DNA of 64,000 bases from an uncultured Clostridia bacterium (GCA_945876285.1 CAMCNO010000004.1:1-64000), one strand, 5' to 3'. Shown: positions 7,959-16,780, numbered from the stretch's first letter. Notes: generated by a model not told the origin, from the sequence alone. Numbers and translations: made by a program.

Positions 7959-8020
7959 AACTTAGGTTGGGCATTCATGCCTGCTTCATTACACAAAATA
8001 AAACCGGGAGGTTTTTGATT

Positions 8021-9295
8021 ATGTCGAATTGCGCCATCGTAGGCATCAACTGGGGCGACGAGGGCAAGGGCCGCATGGTGGACCTGCTCACCAGCGACTA
8101 TGACGTGGTCGTCCGCTATCAGGGCGGCGGCAACGCCGGCCACACCGTCGTCAACGACAAGGGCAAGTTCGCCCTGCACCTGCTGCCCTCCGGCATTTTC
8201 CGGGATGGCGTGGTGAACGTTCTGGGCAACGGCGTGGCTCTGGACTGCGAGAACCTGTGGACCGAGATGCAGGACGTGATGTCCAAGGGCGTGTCCATCA
8301 CCCCTGAGAACCTGAAGATCAGCGACCGTGCTTCCCTGCTGCTGCCCTGGCACCGGGACCTGGACGGCCTGGAGGAGGCCCGCCTGGCGGACAAGAAGTA
8401 CGGTTCCACCAAGCAGGGTATCGCTCCCTTCTACTCTGACAAGTATCAGAAGAAGACCGTCATGGCCGGCGAGCTGCTGTATCCCGAGAAGATGTGGGAG
8501 CACCTGGAGGGCATCCTGGAGTGGAAGAACCTGACCCTGGAGCGGGTCTACGGCGCCAAGCCCTACACCATGGATGACCTGAAGAAGTGGGTGGCGGAAT
8601 TCGGCGAGAAGATCAAGCCCTTCATCTGCGACACCGGCGCGTTCCTGCGCCAGGCCAACAAAGAGGGCAAGAGCATCCTGTTCGAGGCCCAGCTTGGCTC
8701 CCTCCGGGACCTGGACTACGGCATCTATCCCATGACCACCTCCTCCAACCCCATCGCCGCTTACGCCCCCGTCGGCTCCGGCTATCCCGAGGCCAAGATT
8801 GAGAAGGTGGTGGGCGTGGTGAAGGCCTACTCCTCCTGCGTGGGCGAGGGTCCCTTCACCTGCGAGTGGTTCGGCGAGGAGGCTGAGAAGCTCCGGGAGG
8901 CCGGCGGCGAGTACGGCGCCAAGACCGGACGGCCCCGCCGTGTGGGCCCCATTGACATTGTGGCTACCCGCTACGGCATCCAGTGCCAGGGTGCGACTGA
9001 CATCGCCCTGACCAAGTTGGACGTGCTGAGCTATCTGGACGAGATCCCCATCTGCGCCCGCTATGAACTGAACGGTGAGCAGATCGACTACTTCCCCTTC
9101 CCCGTGGTCCTGCCCGACGCCAAGCCCGTCATGACCACCATGCCCGGCTGGAAGTGCGACATCTCCGGCGTCCGCAAGTGGGAGGACCTGCCCGAGGCCG
9201 CCCGGAACTATGTGGAGTATGTGGAGCAGCAGATCGGCTGCCGCATTACCTACGTCTCCGTGGGTCCCGAGCGCGACTCCATCATCATTCGATAA
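8021..9295 (+). CDS. purA: Adenylosuccinate synthetase
   Basis: The product has 424 residues. It joins IMP and aspartate with GTP hydrolysis to make adenylosuccinate, the first step from IMP to AMP. The N-terminus shows the P-loop-like INWGDEGKGRMVDLL and the family block GGNAGHTVV. The segments RASLLLPWH, STKQGIAPFY and TGRPRRVGPIDIVATRYG are also characteristic. The start is ATG at 8021, behind GGGAGG; 18 further codons upstream are in frame but run back toward the promoter. purB follows after 75 nt, so both AMP-forming steps are encoded together. Codon use is strongly biased. Confidence 0.96.
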   Translation: MSNCAIVGINWGDEGKGRMVDLLTSDYDVVVRYQGGGNAGHTVVNDKGKFALHLLPSGIFRDGVVNVLGNGVALDCENLWTEMQDVMSKGVSITPENLKISDRASLLLPWHRDLDGLEEARLADKKYGSTKQGIAPFYSDKYQKKTVMAGELLYPEKMWEHLEGILEWKNLTLERVYGAKPYTMDDLKKWVAEFGEKIKPFICDTGAFLRQANKEGKSILFEAQLGSLRDLDYGIYPMTTSSNPIAAYAPVGSGYPEAKIEKVVGVVKAYSSCVGEGPFTCEWFGEEAEKLREAGGEYGAKTGRPRRVGPIDIVATRYGIQCQGATDIALTKLDVLSYLDEIPICARYELNGEQIDYFPFPVVLPDAKPVMTTMPGWKCDISGVRKWEDLPEAARNYVEYVEQQIGCRITYVSVGPERDSIIIR

Positions 9296-9304
9296 TGAAC
9301 CACC

Positions 9305-9332
9305 GCAAGAGGAGACTGCCGTCTCCTCTTGC
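9305..9332 (+). other. Intercistronic hairpin between purA and purB
   Basis: A perfect 12-bp stem, GCAAGAGGAGAC / GTCTCCTCTTGC, encloses a TGCC loop. It has no T-run after it, so a full terminator is unlikely. A role in mRNA stability or partial read-through control between purA and purB is possible. Confidence 0.6.
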
Positions 9333-9370
9333 GCCGTCTCACAACAAAATCAGGAAAGGTTGACCTTGCT

Positions 9371-10789
9371 ATGTCTAAAGACCGTTATGAATCCCCTCTG
9401 GCGTCCCGGTACGCCTCCCAGTTCATGCTGCACCTGTTCTCCGCCGATATGCGCATCCAGACCTGGCGCCGCCTGTGGGTGGCCCTGGCCCGGGCGGAGC
9501 ACAATTTGGGCCTCCCTGTCACCGCCGAGCAGGTGGCGGAGCTGGAAGCCCATCTGACCGATATCGACTATGAGATGGCCGCCGCGCGGGAGAAGGAAGT
9601 CCGCCACGACGTGATGGCCCATGTGTACACCTACGGCAAAGTAGCCCCCTCCGCCGCTGGCATCATCCACCTGGGTGCCACCAGCTGCTACGTCACTGAC
9701 AACGCCGACCTCATCATTTATCGTGAGGGCCTGCGATATCTCCGGGGTGAGCTGATCGCCGTGCTGGCGAACCTTAGCAAGTTCGCGGAGCAGTACAAGG
9801 CCACCCCCACCCTGGGCTACACCCACTACCAGCCCGCCCAGCTTGTCACCGTGGGCAAGCGGGCGACCCTGTGGATGCAGGACCTGCTGGCTGACCTGGA
9901 GGAGCTGGACTTCGTGCTGGAGAACATGAAGTTCCTGGGCTGCCGGGGCACCACCGGCACCGAGGCCAGCTTCATGGACCTGTTCGAGGGCGACGGCGAG
10001 AAGATCGACGAGATGAACCGCCAGATCAGCGCCGAGTTCGGCTTTGACAAGTGCTTCCCCGTCTGCGGCCAGACCTATCCCCGCAAGGTGGACAGCCGCA
10101 TTCTGAACTGCCTCAGCTCCATTGCCCAGAGCTGCTACCGGATGGCAAACGACATCCGTCTGCTCCAGCATGACCGCCAGGTGGAGGAACCCTTCGAGAA
10201 GAACCAGATCGGTTCCAGCGCCATGGCCTATAAGCGCAATCCCATGCGGTCCGAGCGCATCTGCTCCCTGTCCCGTTACCTGATGGCCGACGCCATGAAC
10301 GCTCCCATGACCGCCTCTGTCCAGTGGCTGGAGCGAACGCTGGACGACTCCGCCAACCGCCGTATCTCCATGCCAGAGGGCTTCCTGTGTGCCGACGCCA
10401 TCCTGCGCTTGGCCCAGAACGTCACCGACGGCCTGCATGTCAACGAGAAGGTGGTGGACGCCACCGTCCGGGAGTACCTGCCCTTCATCGCCACCGAGAA
10501 TCTGATGATGGAGGCCGTGAAGCGGGGCGGCAACCGCCAGGAGCTGCACGAGATCATCCGCACCTGCTCCATGGCCGCCACGGCCAGGATGAAGGAGGGC
10601 GAGAAGTGTGACCTGCTGCACCGTCTGGCCGCTGAGCCCGCCTTCGGCATGACCGAGGCGGAGATGGAAGCCGTCCTGACCCCCAGCGCCTACATCGGCC
10701 GCTGCCCGGATCAGGTGGACGCTTTCCTGGCCCAGGTAAAGCCCCTGCTGAGCCAGGCCAGTGAAGAAAAGCCCGAGATCAACCTGTAA
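9371..10789 (+). CDS. purB: Adenylosuccinate lyase
   Basis: The product has 472 residues. It removes fumarate from adenylosuccinate and from SAICAR, serving both the AMP branch and de novo purine synthesis. It belongs to the fumarase/aspartase superfamily; the signature GSSAMAYKRNP is at about residue 280, and the conserved HDVMAHVYTYG and THYQPAQLVTVGKR blocks are present. The length and the extended C-terminal helical region match the clostridial and eukaryote-like form of the enzyme. The ATG at 9371 follows AGGAAAGG. An in-frame extension of 14 codons upstream runs into the intercistronic hairpin and is unlikely to be used. Confidence 0.95.
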   Translation: MSKDRYESPLASRYASQFMLHLFSADMRIQTWRRLWVALARAEHNLGLPVTAEQVAELEAHLTDIDYEMAAAREKEVRHDVMAHVYTYGKVAPSAAGIIHLGATSCYVTDNADLIIYREGLRYLRGELIAVLANLSKFAEQYKATPTLGYTHYQPAQLVTVGKRATLWMQDLLADLEELDFVLENMKFLGCRGTTGTEASFMDLFEGDGEKIDEMNRQISAEFGFDKCFPVCGQTYPRKVDSRILNCLSSIAQSCYRMANDIRLLQHDRQVEEPFEKNQIGSSAMAYKRNPMRSERICSLSRYLMADAMNAPMTASVQWLERTLDDSANRRISMPEGFLCADAILRLAQNVTDGLHVNEKVVDATVREYLPFIATENLMMEAVKRGGNRQELHEIIRTCSMAATARMKEGEKCDLLHRLAAEPAFGMTEAEMEAVLTPSAYIGRCPDQVDAFLAQVKPLLSQASEEKPEINL

Positions 10790-10802
10790 GATATTTACCC
10801 CC

Positions 10803-10834
10803 AGCCGGGGCCGCTGATGCGGCCCCGGCTTTTG
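10803..10834 (+). terminator. Terminator after purB
   Basis: A 12-bp perfect stem, AGCCGGGGCCGC / GCGGCCCCGGCT, has a TGAT loop and is followed by TTTTG. The T-run is short but the stem is very stable. Confidence 0.8.
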
Positions 10835-10892
10835 CATTTCCTTCCCCATTTACGCATACCTTGTCTATATCGGAACAGGGAGGGGACAAGGG

Positions 10893-12233
10893 ATGCTGAA
10901 CGCCGTCAATGAATTGCTGTGGGGCCCCGGAACGCTGGCGCTGCTGCTGGGCACCGGGGTGTTTCTGACATTGCGGATGCGGCTGCTGCCCTGGCGGCGG
11001 CTTAGCTTTGCCCTGCGCTCCGCCCTGGGCCGGGAGGCCCGGCAGGCGGGAAGGGACGGCGTGTCCCCCTTCTCCGCCCTGATGACGGCCCTGGCCGCCA
11101 GTATCGGCACCGGGAACATCGTGGGCGTCGCCACAGCGTTGGTGGCTGGGGGGCCGGGGGCGCTGGTGTGGATGGAGCTGTCAGCCTTGTTCGGCATGGC
11201 AACCATCTTTTCAGAAAGCCTTCTGGCGGTGCTGTACCGGCGGCGGGATCGCCAAGGCCAGTGGGTGGGCGGGCCGATGTATGTACTGGAGGCCGCTTTC
11301 GGGCGGCGGAACGGCGGGATGCTGGGAACGGTGTTCGCCCTGTTCGCCGTGGGGGCGTCTCTGGGTATCGGCAGCATGACCCAGTCCAACTCCATCGCCG
11401 GAGCGCTGGAGAGCGCCTTTGGCCTGCCCGTGTGGACCGTGGGGGCGGTCACGGCGATTTTGGCGCTGGCAATCATTTTAGGCGGCATTCACAGTATTTC
11501 CAAGGTGGCCGCCGCCCTGGTCCCTGTGATGGGGGCCATCTACCTGGCGGCAGGGCTGGCGGTGATTTTCGGCAATCTGGGGAACCTGCCCGGCAGCGTG
11601 GCGGAGATTTTCCGGTGCGCCTTTTCGCCCCGGGCGGCGGCTGGCGGCGTGGCCGGATGGATGACCGCCGCCCGGTGGGGCGTGGCGAGGGGCGTGTTTT
11701 CCAATGAGGCAGGCCTTGGCTCGGCGGGTATTGCCGCCTCGGCGGTGGACCGCGCTGACCCGGTGCGGCAGAGCTACGTCAGCATGACAGGCGCTTTTTT
11801 CGATACCATCGTCATCTGCACCGTCACCGGCCTTGCCATCTGCTGCTCCGGGGTGTTGGGCACTGTGGACAGTGCCGGGCTGCCCGTGGACGGCGCGGCG
11901 CTGACCATCCTGGCGTTCCAGACGGTGCTGGGGCCCTGGGGCGCCCGGTTCGTGTCGGTGTCCATCGTGCTGTTCGCCTTCGCCACCATTGTGGGCTGGG
12001 AGTATCAGGGGGAAGTGACCTTCACCTACCTCACCCGGGGCCGAGGGCGGCTTTTCTACCGGGTGGTGTACGCCCTGTCCGCTTTCCTGGGGGCGGGACT
12101 GGAGCTGGGAACGGTATTCGCCTTTGCCGACATCTGCAATGCGCTGATGTGCGGGCCGAATCTACTGTGTCTGGCGGCCATGAGCGGGGAGGCCTGCCGC
12201 GCCATCCGGAAAAAACCGGGGAAAAAACTGTGA
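10893..12233 (+). CDS. Sodium:alanine symporter, AGCS family
   Basis: The product has 446 residues with about eleven predicted membrane helices. Proteins of the AGCS (DagA/AlsT) family take up alanine or glycine with sodium. Family signatures include ALAASIGTGNIVGVATALVAGGPGA near residue 65, where the first half binds the substrate and sodium, the GGPMYVLE block near 127, and EAGLGSAGIAASAVDRADPVRQ near 272. The substrate (alanine, glycine or glutamine) cannot be told from the sequence. The ATG follows GGGAGGGGAC. It has no close neighbour in an operon and lies between purB and the G3E GTPase genes. Confidence 0.93.
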   Translation: MLNAVNELLWGPGTLALLLGTGVFLTLRMRLLPWRRLSFALRSALGREARQAGRDGVSPFSALMTALAASIGTGNIVGVATALVAGGPGALVWMELSALFGMATIFSESLLAVLYRRRDRQGQWVGGPMYVLEAAFGRRNGGMLGTVFALFAVGASLGIGSMTQSNSIAGALESAFGLPVWTVGAVTAILALAIILGGIHSISKVAAALVPVMGAIYLAAGLAVIFGNLGNLPGSVAEIFRCAFSPRAAAGGVAGWMTAARWGVARGVFSNEAGLGSAGIAASAVDRADPVRQSYVSMTGAFFDTIVICTVTGLAICCSGVLGTVDSAGLPVDGAALTILAFQTVLGPWGARFVSVSIVLFAFATIVGWEYQGEVTFTYLTRGRGRLFYRVVYALSAFLGAGLELGTVFAFADICNALMCGPNLLCLAAMSGEACRAIRKKPGKKL

Positions 12234-12248
12234 ATTTTTGCGATTTGG

Positions 12249-12276
12249 TTGCATTTTCCCATTTTCGTGGTATCAT
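12249..12276 (+). promoter_or_regulatory. Promoter of the G3E GTPase pair
   Basis: A -35 TTGCAT (12249-12254), 16-bp spacer and -10 TATCAT (12271-12276) lie about 40 nt upstream of the first GTPase gene. No obvious Zur-type dyad is seen in the short leader. Confidence 0.5.
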
Positions 12277-12316
12277 AAGTGCTGTTCATGAAATTTTGTG
12301 AAAAGGACTTGATACC

Positions 12317-13528
12317 ATGACGAAAATCGACATTATCTCCGGCTTTTTGGGCGCGGGCAAGACGACCCTCATCAAAAAGCTGCTGGCAGAGGCCTTCCCC
12401 GGCGAGAAGCTGGTGCTGATCGAGAATGAATTTGGCGAGATCAGCATTGACGGCGGCTTCCTGAAGGAATCTGGCGTCCAGATCTCCGAGATGTCCTCCG
12501 GCTGCATCTGCTGCTCCCTGGTGGGCGACTTCAACAAGGCGCTGAAGGAAGTGGCGGACCAGTTCCATCCCGACCGCATCCTCATCGAGCCCTCCGGCGT
12601 AGGCAAGCTCAGCGACGTCATCGTGGCGGTGGAGAACACCGTGGCCGACGTGCCTGAGATGAAGCTGAACAGCTTCGTCACCGTGGCCGACGCCACCAAG
12701 GTGAAGGTCTACATGAAGAACTTCGGCGAGTTCTACAACAACCAGATCGAATCCGCCGGGGCCATCATCCTCTCCCGGACCCAGAAGCTGAGCCAGGAGA
12801 AGCTGGAGGCTGCAGTTGCCCTGCTGCGGGAGAAGAATTCCGACGCCGCCATCCTGACCACCCCCTGGGATGCGCTGGACGGCAAGGTGATCCTCTCCGC
12901 CATGGAGAAGGTGTCCCTGGCGGACGAGCTGCTGGCGAAGATGCGGGAGGAGCATGAGGCCGAGGAGGCCGAGCATGAGCACGAGCATCACCATCACGAC
13001 CATGAGGAGCATGAGCACCATCACCACCACGATCACGACGAGGACGAGTGCGACGATCCCGACTGCGAGTGCCATCATCACCATGATGACGATGATGACG
13101 AGGAGGAACACGAGCACCACCACCATCATCACGACCATGATCACGAGGAGCACGAGCATCACCATCACGACCATGACCATGAGCATCATCATGACCACGA
13201 CCATGAGTGCGACGACCCCAACTGCTCCTGCCACCATCACCATCATCACCATGCCGACGAGGTGTTCACCTCCTGGGGCAAGGAGACGCCCAAGCCCTTC
13301 GCCAAGGCCGACATCCAGCGCATCCTGACCGCTCTGGACTCCGGCGAGTACGGCAAGATCCTGCGGGCCAAGGGCATCGTCAGCGGCGAGAACGGCCAGT
13401 GGATCGAATTCGACTACGTGCCTGAGGAGCACGACGTCCGGGCGGGCCATCCCGACTACACCGGCCGCCTGTGCGTCATCGGCGCGGAGCTGAAAGAGGA
13501 CAAGCTGGCTGAGCTGTTCGGCCTGTAA
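12317..13528 (+). CDS. G3E-family (COG0523) GTPase with a His-rich metal-binding insert
   Basis: The product has 403 residues. The N-terminal G domain has the Walker A motif GFLGAGKT (residues 9-16) and the COG0523 metal motif GCICC (62-66). Between about 213 and 312 is an insert packed with His, Asp and Glu, holding two near-identical Cys motifs, ECDDPDCEC (244-252) and ECDDPNCSC (297-305). The CobW C-terminal domain follows (about 315-403). Such proteins act as cytoplasmic metal chaperones or insertases, mostly for zinc, and the insert probably stores or senses metal. Nickel or cobalt roles (HypB, CobW) remain possible. It sits 19 nt ahead of a second G3E GTPase. Confidence 0.9.
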   Translation: MTKIDIISGFLGAGKTTLIKKLLAEAFPGEKLVLIENEFGEISIDGGFLKESGVQISEMSSGCICCSLVGDFNKALKEVADQFHPDRILIEPSGVGKLSDVIVAVENTVADVPEMKLNSFVTVADATKVKVYMKNFGEFYNNQIESAGAIILSRTQKLSQEKLEAAVALLREKNSDAAILTTPWDALDGKVILSAMEKVSLADELLAKMREEHEAEEAEHEHEHHHHDHEEHEHHHHHDHDEDECDDPDCECHHHHDDDDDEEEHEHHHHHHDHDHEEHEHHHHDHDHEHHHDHDHECDDPNCSCHHHHHHHADEVFTSWGKETPKPFAKADIQRILTALDSGEYGKILRAKGIVSGENGQWIEFDYVPEEHDVRAGHPDYTGRLCVIGAELKEDKLAELFGL

Positions 13529-13547
13529 TACCGGGAAGGAAACAACA

Positions 13548-14480
13548 ATGGCTGATATTCCTGTTTATCTGATCGCCGGCTTTCTGGACGGCGGCAAGAC
13601 CAATTTCATCAACGGCATCCTGGAGGACGGTTTCGCCCGCCAGGATAAGACCCTTCTGATCTGCTGTGAGGAGGGCGAGGAGGAGTACAACCCCAGAGCC
13701 CTGGATAACGTCACCGTTGTCACCGTGGAGGACGAGGAGGATCTGAAATGCTCCCAGCTCAAGGAATGGGAGAAGAAATACAAACCCAAGCAGGTCCTTA
13801 TTGAGTACAACGGCATGTGGCAGATGGAACGCCTTTACAGGGAAGTCCTGCCCGCCAACTGGGTGCTGTACCAGATCATGACCTTTGTCCAGGCGTCCAC
13901 CTTTGAGATGTACGCCAAGAACATGGGCCAGATGATGATGGAGAAGATCACCAACGCGGATATGCTGGTGTTCAACCGCTGCACCCCGGAGCTGCGGGAC
14001 GCCCTGCGCAAGCGGAACCTCCGCATGGTGAACCGCCGGGCGGACATCTATCTGGAGATGGAGGACGGCACCAGCGAGGACTACAACAACGACGATACCT
14101 GCCCCTTTGACCTGGAGCAGGAGGTCATCGACATCCCCGACGACGACTTCGGCGTCTGGTACGTGGACGTGATGGACCACCCGGACCGCTGGGCGGGCAA
14201 GACCGTTCACATGAAGCTCATCATGTGCCACTCCCAGAAGTACCCCGGCATCCACTGCCCTGGCCGCTTCGCCATGGTTTGCTGTGAGAACGACGTACAG
14301 TTCCTGGGCCTCATCGCCAAGGGCATGGATCTGAACCAGTACCAGAACCGGGACTGGATCGAGGTCACCGCCCGCATGGCGGTGGAGAAGCACGAGGCCT
14401 ACAAGGGCAAGGGCCCGGTGATGCACGTCATGTCCATCGGCCCCTGCGAGAAGCCCGCTCAGGAAGTCGTGACCTTCTGA
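13548..14480 (+). CDS. Divergent G3E GTPase with a YcgQ/TIGR03943-like C-terminal domain
   Basis: The product has 310 residues. The P-loop is GFLDGGKT (residues 11-18), but the GCxCC metal motif of its upstream partner is missing; the equivalent stretch reads LICCEEGEEEY. The C-terminal part (about 205-300) looks like the OB-type region of YcgQ/TIGR03943 proteins, with LIMCHSQKYPGIHCPGR, FAMVCCENDVQFLGL and WIEVTARMAVE. YcgQ normally works with the permease YcgR in metal homeostasis. Here it appears joined to a GTPase, and no permease gene is adjacent. I infer a role in metal handling together with the upstream GTPase; the domain match was made by eye and is moderate. Confidence 0.75.
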   Translation: MADIPVYLIAGFLDGGKTNFINGILEDGFARQDKTLLICCEEGEEEYNPRALDNVTVVTVEDEEDLKCSQLKEWEKKYKPKQVLIEYNGMWQMERLYREVLPANWVLYQIMTFVQASTFEMYAKNMGQMMMEKITNADMLVFNRCTPELRDALRKRNLRMVNRRADIYLEMEDGTSEDYNNDDTCPFDLEQEVIDIPDDDFGVWYVDVMDHPDRWAGKTVHMKLIMCHSQKYPGIHCPGRFAMVCCENDVQFLGLIAKGMDLNQYQNRDWIEVTARMAVEKHEAYKGKGPVMHVMSIGPCEKPAQEVVTF

Positions 14481-14489
14481 TGCGAACAA

Positions 14490-14524
14490 AAAAGAGGACC
14501 GGAAAAGCTCCGGCCCTCTTTTCA
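14490..14524. terminator. Bidirectional terminator between the GTPase pair and brnQ
   Basis: The stem AAGAGG-ACCGGA / TCCGG-CCCTCTT is flanked by an A run before and TTTTC after. It serves the convergent genes on both sides. Confidence 0.8.
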
Positions 14525-15796
14525 TACCTTTTTTCGTTCTATCAGCGCGCCGATGAAACCGCAAACTACCGCGGGCAGCACCCAGCCGAAGCCGAACTCC
14601 GCCAGAGGCAGCCGGGCCAGGAAGGGCAGGGACGCTCCGAAATCCGCCGCCGTGGTCAGAAGGCTGGTGAGAAGCGCCCCCAGCGCCGCCATGCGGAACA
14701 CCCAGTCGGAGCGGATGTGCCTGTCGAAGAAGGACAGGAAGATCAGCACCAGGGTGGGCGGATAGACGATGCTCAGAACGGGCGAGGCGATGGAGACGAT
14801 CTGGTCCAGGCCGATGCAGGAGACAACGGCGCTGAACAGGCAGATGGCGGCGGCTAGCCAGGAGTAGCGGAGCCGCCCGCCGGAGAGCGTGGAGAAGTAC
14901 CCTGCGGCGGAGCTGACCAACGCCACGGCGGTGGTGACGCAGGCCAGGGCCACCACCACGGAGAACAGCACGATGCCCGCGTAGCCCATGAGGTTGCGCA
15001 CGATAGCCACTACCAGAAAGGTGCGCAGGACGGAGAGGTCGAAGAAACGGGACATGGTGACGCCCAGATAGGTCAGCCCCAGATAGACCACCAGCAGCGC
15101 CGCGCCTGCTACCACGCCTGCGCCTGCCACCACCCGGAACATGGACTTGCCGTCGTGGCCCTTGGATCTGGCGCTTTTCAGTACGATGATGCCGAACACC
15201 ATGGCCGCCAGCACGTCCATGGTCTGGTAGCCCGCCTCGATGCCCGTGAAGGGTACATTGTCCACCAGCACCCGGTCAGGCACCGGGCCGATGGGATCCA
15301 GCACACCCTTGATGATGAGCACCAGCAGACCGATCAGGAGAGCGGGAGTCAGGATTTTACCCACAATGTCCACCACGGCGGATTCCCTCACGCAGAGGAA
15401 CAGAATCAGCAGGAAGAACAGGGCTGAGAACAGCACCGGGCTGAACCCGGAGACCAGCGGCGCCAGGGACATCTCATAGGTGGTGGCTGCAGTCCGGGGG
15501 ATAGCCAGCATGGGGCCGATGCACAGCACGATAGCGCTCATCAAAATGGCGGCAGGCACCTTTCCCAGCCGCCGGGTGATACCCTCCGGCCCGCCCTGGC
15601 GGAGGATGGCGAAGAGGGCCAGCAGAGCCAGGCCGATGTCCGCCAGGTAGTAGCAGACAAAGCCCAGGAACCATTGTTTGCCGCAGCCCAGGCCCAGATA
15701 GGGCGGGAAGATGACGTTGCCTGCCCCGAAAAACATGGAAAACAGGGCGAAACCGATGACAAAAATGTCCAGAAGGTCTTTGCGGGTGTGCTTCAT
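14522..15796 (-). CDS. brnQ: Branched-chain amino acid:cation symporter, BrnQ family
   Basis: The product has 424 residues with about twelve membrane helices and takes up leucine, isoleucine and valine with sodium. The conserved start (RKDLLDIFVIGFALFSMFFGAGNVIFPP) and the later segment AIPRTAATTYEMS are diagnostic of LIVCS/BrnQ proteins. The ATG at 15796 is set by an AAAGGAG ribosome site; the in-frame extension of 48 codons upstream overlaps the promoter region and is not conserved. It is divergent from a lipoprotein gene. With azlCD, ilvE and the VOR-like operon it adds to a branched-chain amino acid theme. Confidence 0.94.
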   Translation of the reverse strand: MKHTRKDLLDIFVIGFALFSMFFGAGNVIFPPYLGLGCGKQWFLGFVCYYLADIGLALLALFAILRQGGPEGITRRLGKVPAAILMSAIVLCIGPMLAIPRTAATTYEMSLAPLVSGFSPVLFSALFFLLILFLCVRESAVVDIVGKILTPALLIGLLVLIIKGVLDPIGPVPDRVLVDNVPFTGIEAGYQTMDVLAAMVFGIIVLKSARSKGHDGKSMFRVVAGAGVVAGAALLVVYLGLTYLGVTMSRFFDLSVLRTFLVVAIVRNLMGYAGIVLFSVVVALACVTTAVALVSSAAGYFSTLSGGRLRYSWLAAAICLFSAVVSCIGLDQIVSIASPVLSIVYPPTLVLIFLSFFDRHIRSDWVFRMAALGALLTSLLTTAADFGASLPFLARLPLAEFGFGWVLPAVVCGFIGALIERKKV

Positions 15797-15945
15797 GAAG
15801 GGCTCCTTTCCGGGACGACGATTTGGGAATTTCAAAAAAGTGAAAAAAGCGGGAACTTTTCGGAAGACATTTCCGTCTGAAGATGCGAGAGGCGAAGGGG
15901 TGTCCCCTTCGGAAGAAGAAATCAAATATGAGGAGAACATACGAG

Positions 15946-16731
15946 ATGAAAAAGAAACTGCTTGCCCTGCTGCTGGCCCTGTCTATGCTGGCGGCCCTGA
16001 CCGCCTGCGGCGGAAAGAAGGATGACGCCGGGACGCCGGAACAGGAAGTGACCGCTCCCGCTGAAGATGTGGATGGCACTGTTGACCAGCCCCAGGAGGA
16101 ACCGGAAGCCGGGGAAGAGGTCAGCGAGACCCAGGACGCAGACGGCAGCACCGTGGAAAATCTGCCCGCGGACCCGGAGAAAAAGCCGGAGGGCGGCAAC
16201 CTGCCTGCCGACACTACCCAGAAGCCGGAGAGCAAGCCCACCGAAAAGCCTGTCCAGAAACCCGTTGAAAAGCCCGCGGAGAAACCCGCCGAGAAGCCTG
16301 CTGAAAAGCCCGCGGAGAGCAAGAGCGTGGACCTGGCGGCTTTCTTCGAGACGTTTGCCTCCGGCGAGAACCGCCCTGCCATGATGCAGGCGGATGGCGA
16401 GGTGCTGGACGCCTTCTATCCCGGCCTGTCCAACATCAAGACCAATCAGTGCGGCGTGTACACCGCCATGATCTCTGCCGCCGTGGGCGAGTTGGCCCTG
16501 GTGGAGGTGGAGAACGCCGCCGACGTCCAGGCAGTGAAGGACATCTTCCAGGCCCGTATCAACTATCAGGTGGGCGATGATGAGAATCCCGGCGGCGCCT
16601 GGTATCCCCAGACCATCGAGGGCTGGAAGAACGGCTCCCGTATTGTCTCCAACGGCAACTATGTCATGCTCATCGCCCTGAGCGAGGGCGCGGACGACGT
16701 GGTAAACAGCTTCAACGCCCTGTTCACATAA
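15946..16731 (+). CDS. DUF4358-like lipoprotein with a Pro/Lys/Glu-rich linker
   Basis: The product has 261 residues. The signal peptide ends at the lipobox LTAC with Cys21. Residues 30-140 are a low-complexity linker; its last part repeats EKPAEKPAEKP several times and may span the peptidoglycan. The folded domain (about 145-261) has the DUF4358 look: a central YTAMISAAVGELALVEVENAADVQAVKDIF and an end of the type NGNYVMLIALSEGADDVVNSF. The function of this family is unknown. The ATG at 15946 follows AGGAGA. The open frame upstream is a chance extension. A terminator follows. Confidence 0.8.
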   Translation: MKKKLLALLLALSMLAALTACGGKKDDAGTPEQEVTAPAEDVDGTVDQPQEEPEAGEEVSETQDADGSTVENLPADPEKKPEGGNLPADTTQKPESKPTEKPVQKPVEKPAEKPAEKPAEKPAESKSVDLAAFFETFASGENRPAMMQADGEVLDAFYPGLSNIKTNQCGVYTAMISAAVGELALVEVENAADVQAVKDIFQARINYQVGDDENPGGAWYPQTIEGWKNGSRIVSNGNYVMLIALSEGADDVVNSFNALFT

Positions 16732-16744
16732 AAGAGTATCTGCA

Positions 16745-16780
16745 AAAAGGGACTTCCGCCGGCAGGCGGAAGTCCTTTTT
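16745..16780. terminator. Terminator between the lipoprotein and DUF362 genes
   Basis: An 11-bp stem, GGACTTCCGCC / GGCGGAAGTCC (16750-16760 with 16764-16774), is flanked by AAAAA on the left and TTTTT on the right, serving both convergent genes. Confidence 0.88.

Noticed and set aside
7739-8020. A purine riboswitch before purA
   Set aside because: The 280-nt gap has a promoter with perfect -10 near its end, leaving only about 55 nt of leader. No conserved purine-aptamer core or paired loops could be found.
12950-13255. Repeated CAT/CAC-rich DNA that looks like a tandem array
   Set aside because: It is codon repetition for the His-rich insert of a GTPase and stays in frame. There is no repeat-spacer pattern, so it is not a CRISPR array.
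15797-15945. T-box or leader peptide before brnQ
   Set aside because: No T-box core sequence is present. The in-frame extension of brnQ through this region is not supported by a ribosome site and lacks the conserved BrnQ start.
16240-16320. Repeating AAGCCCG/GAGAAACCC units
   Set aside because: They encode the EKPAEKPAEKP linker of a lipoprotein. This is protein low complexity, not a DNA repeat element.
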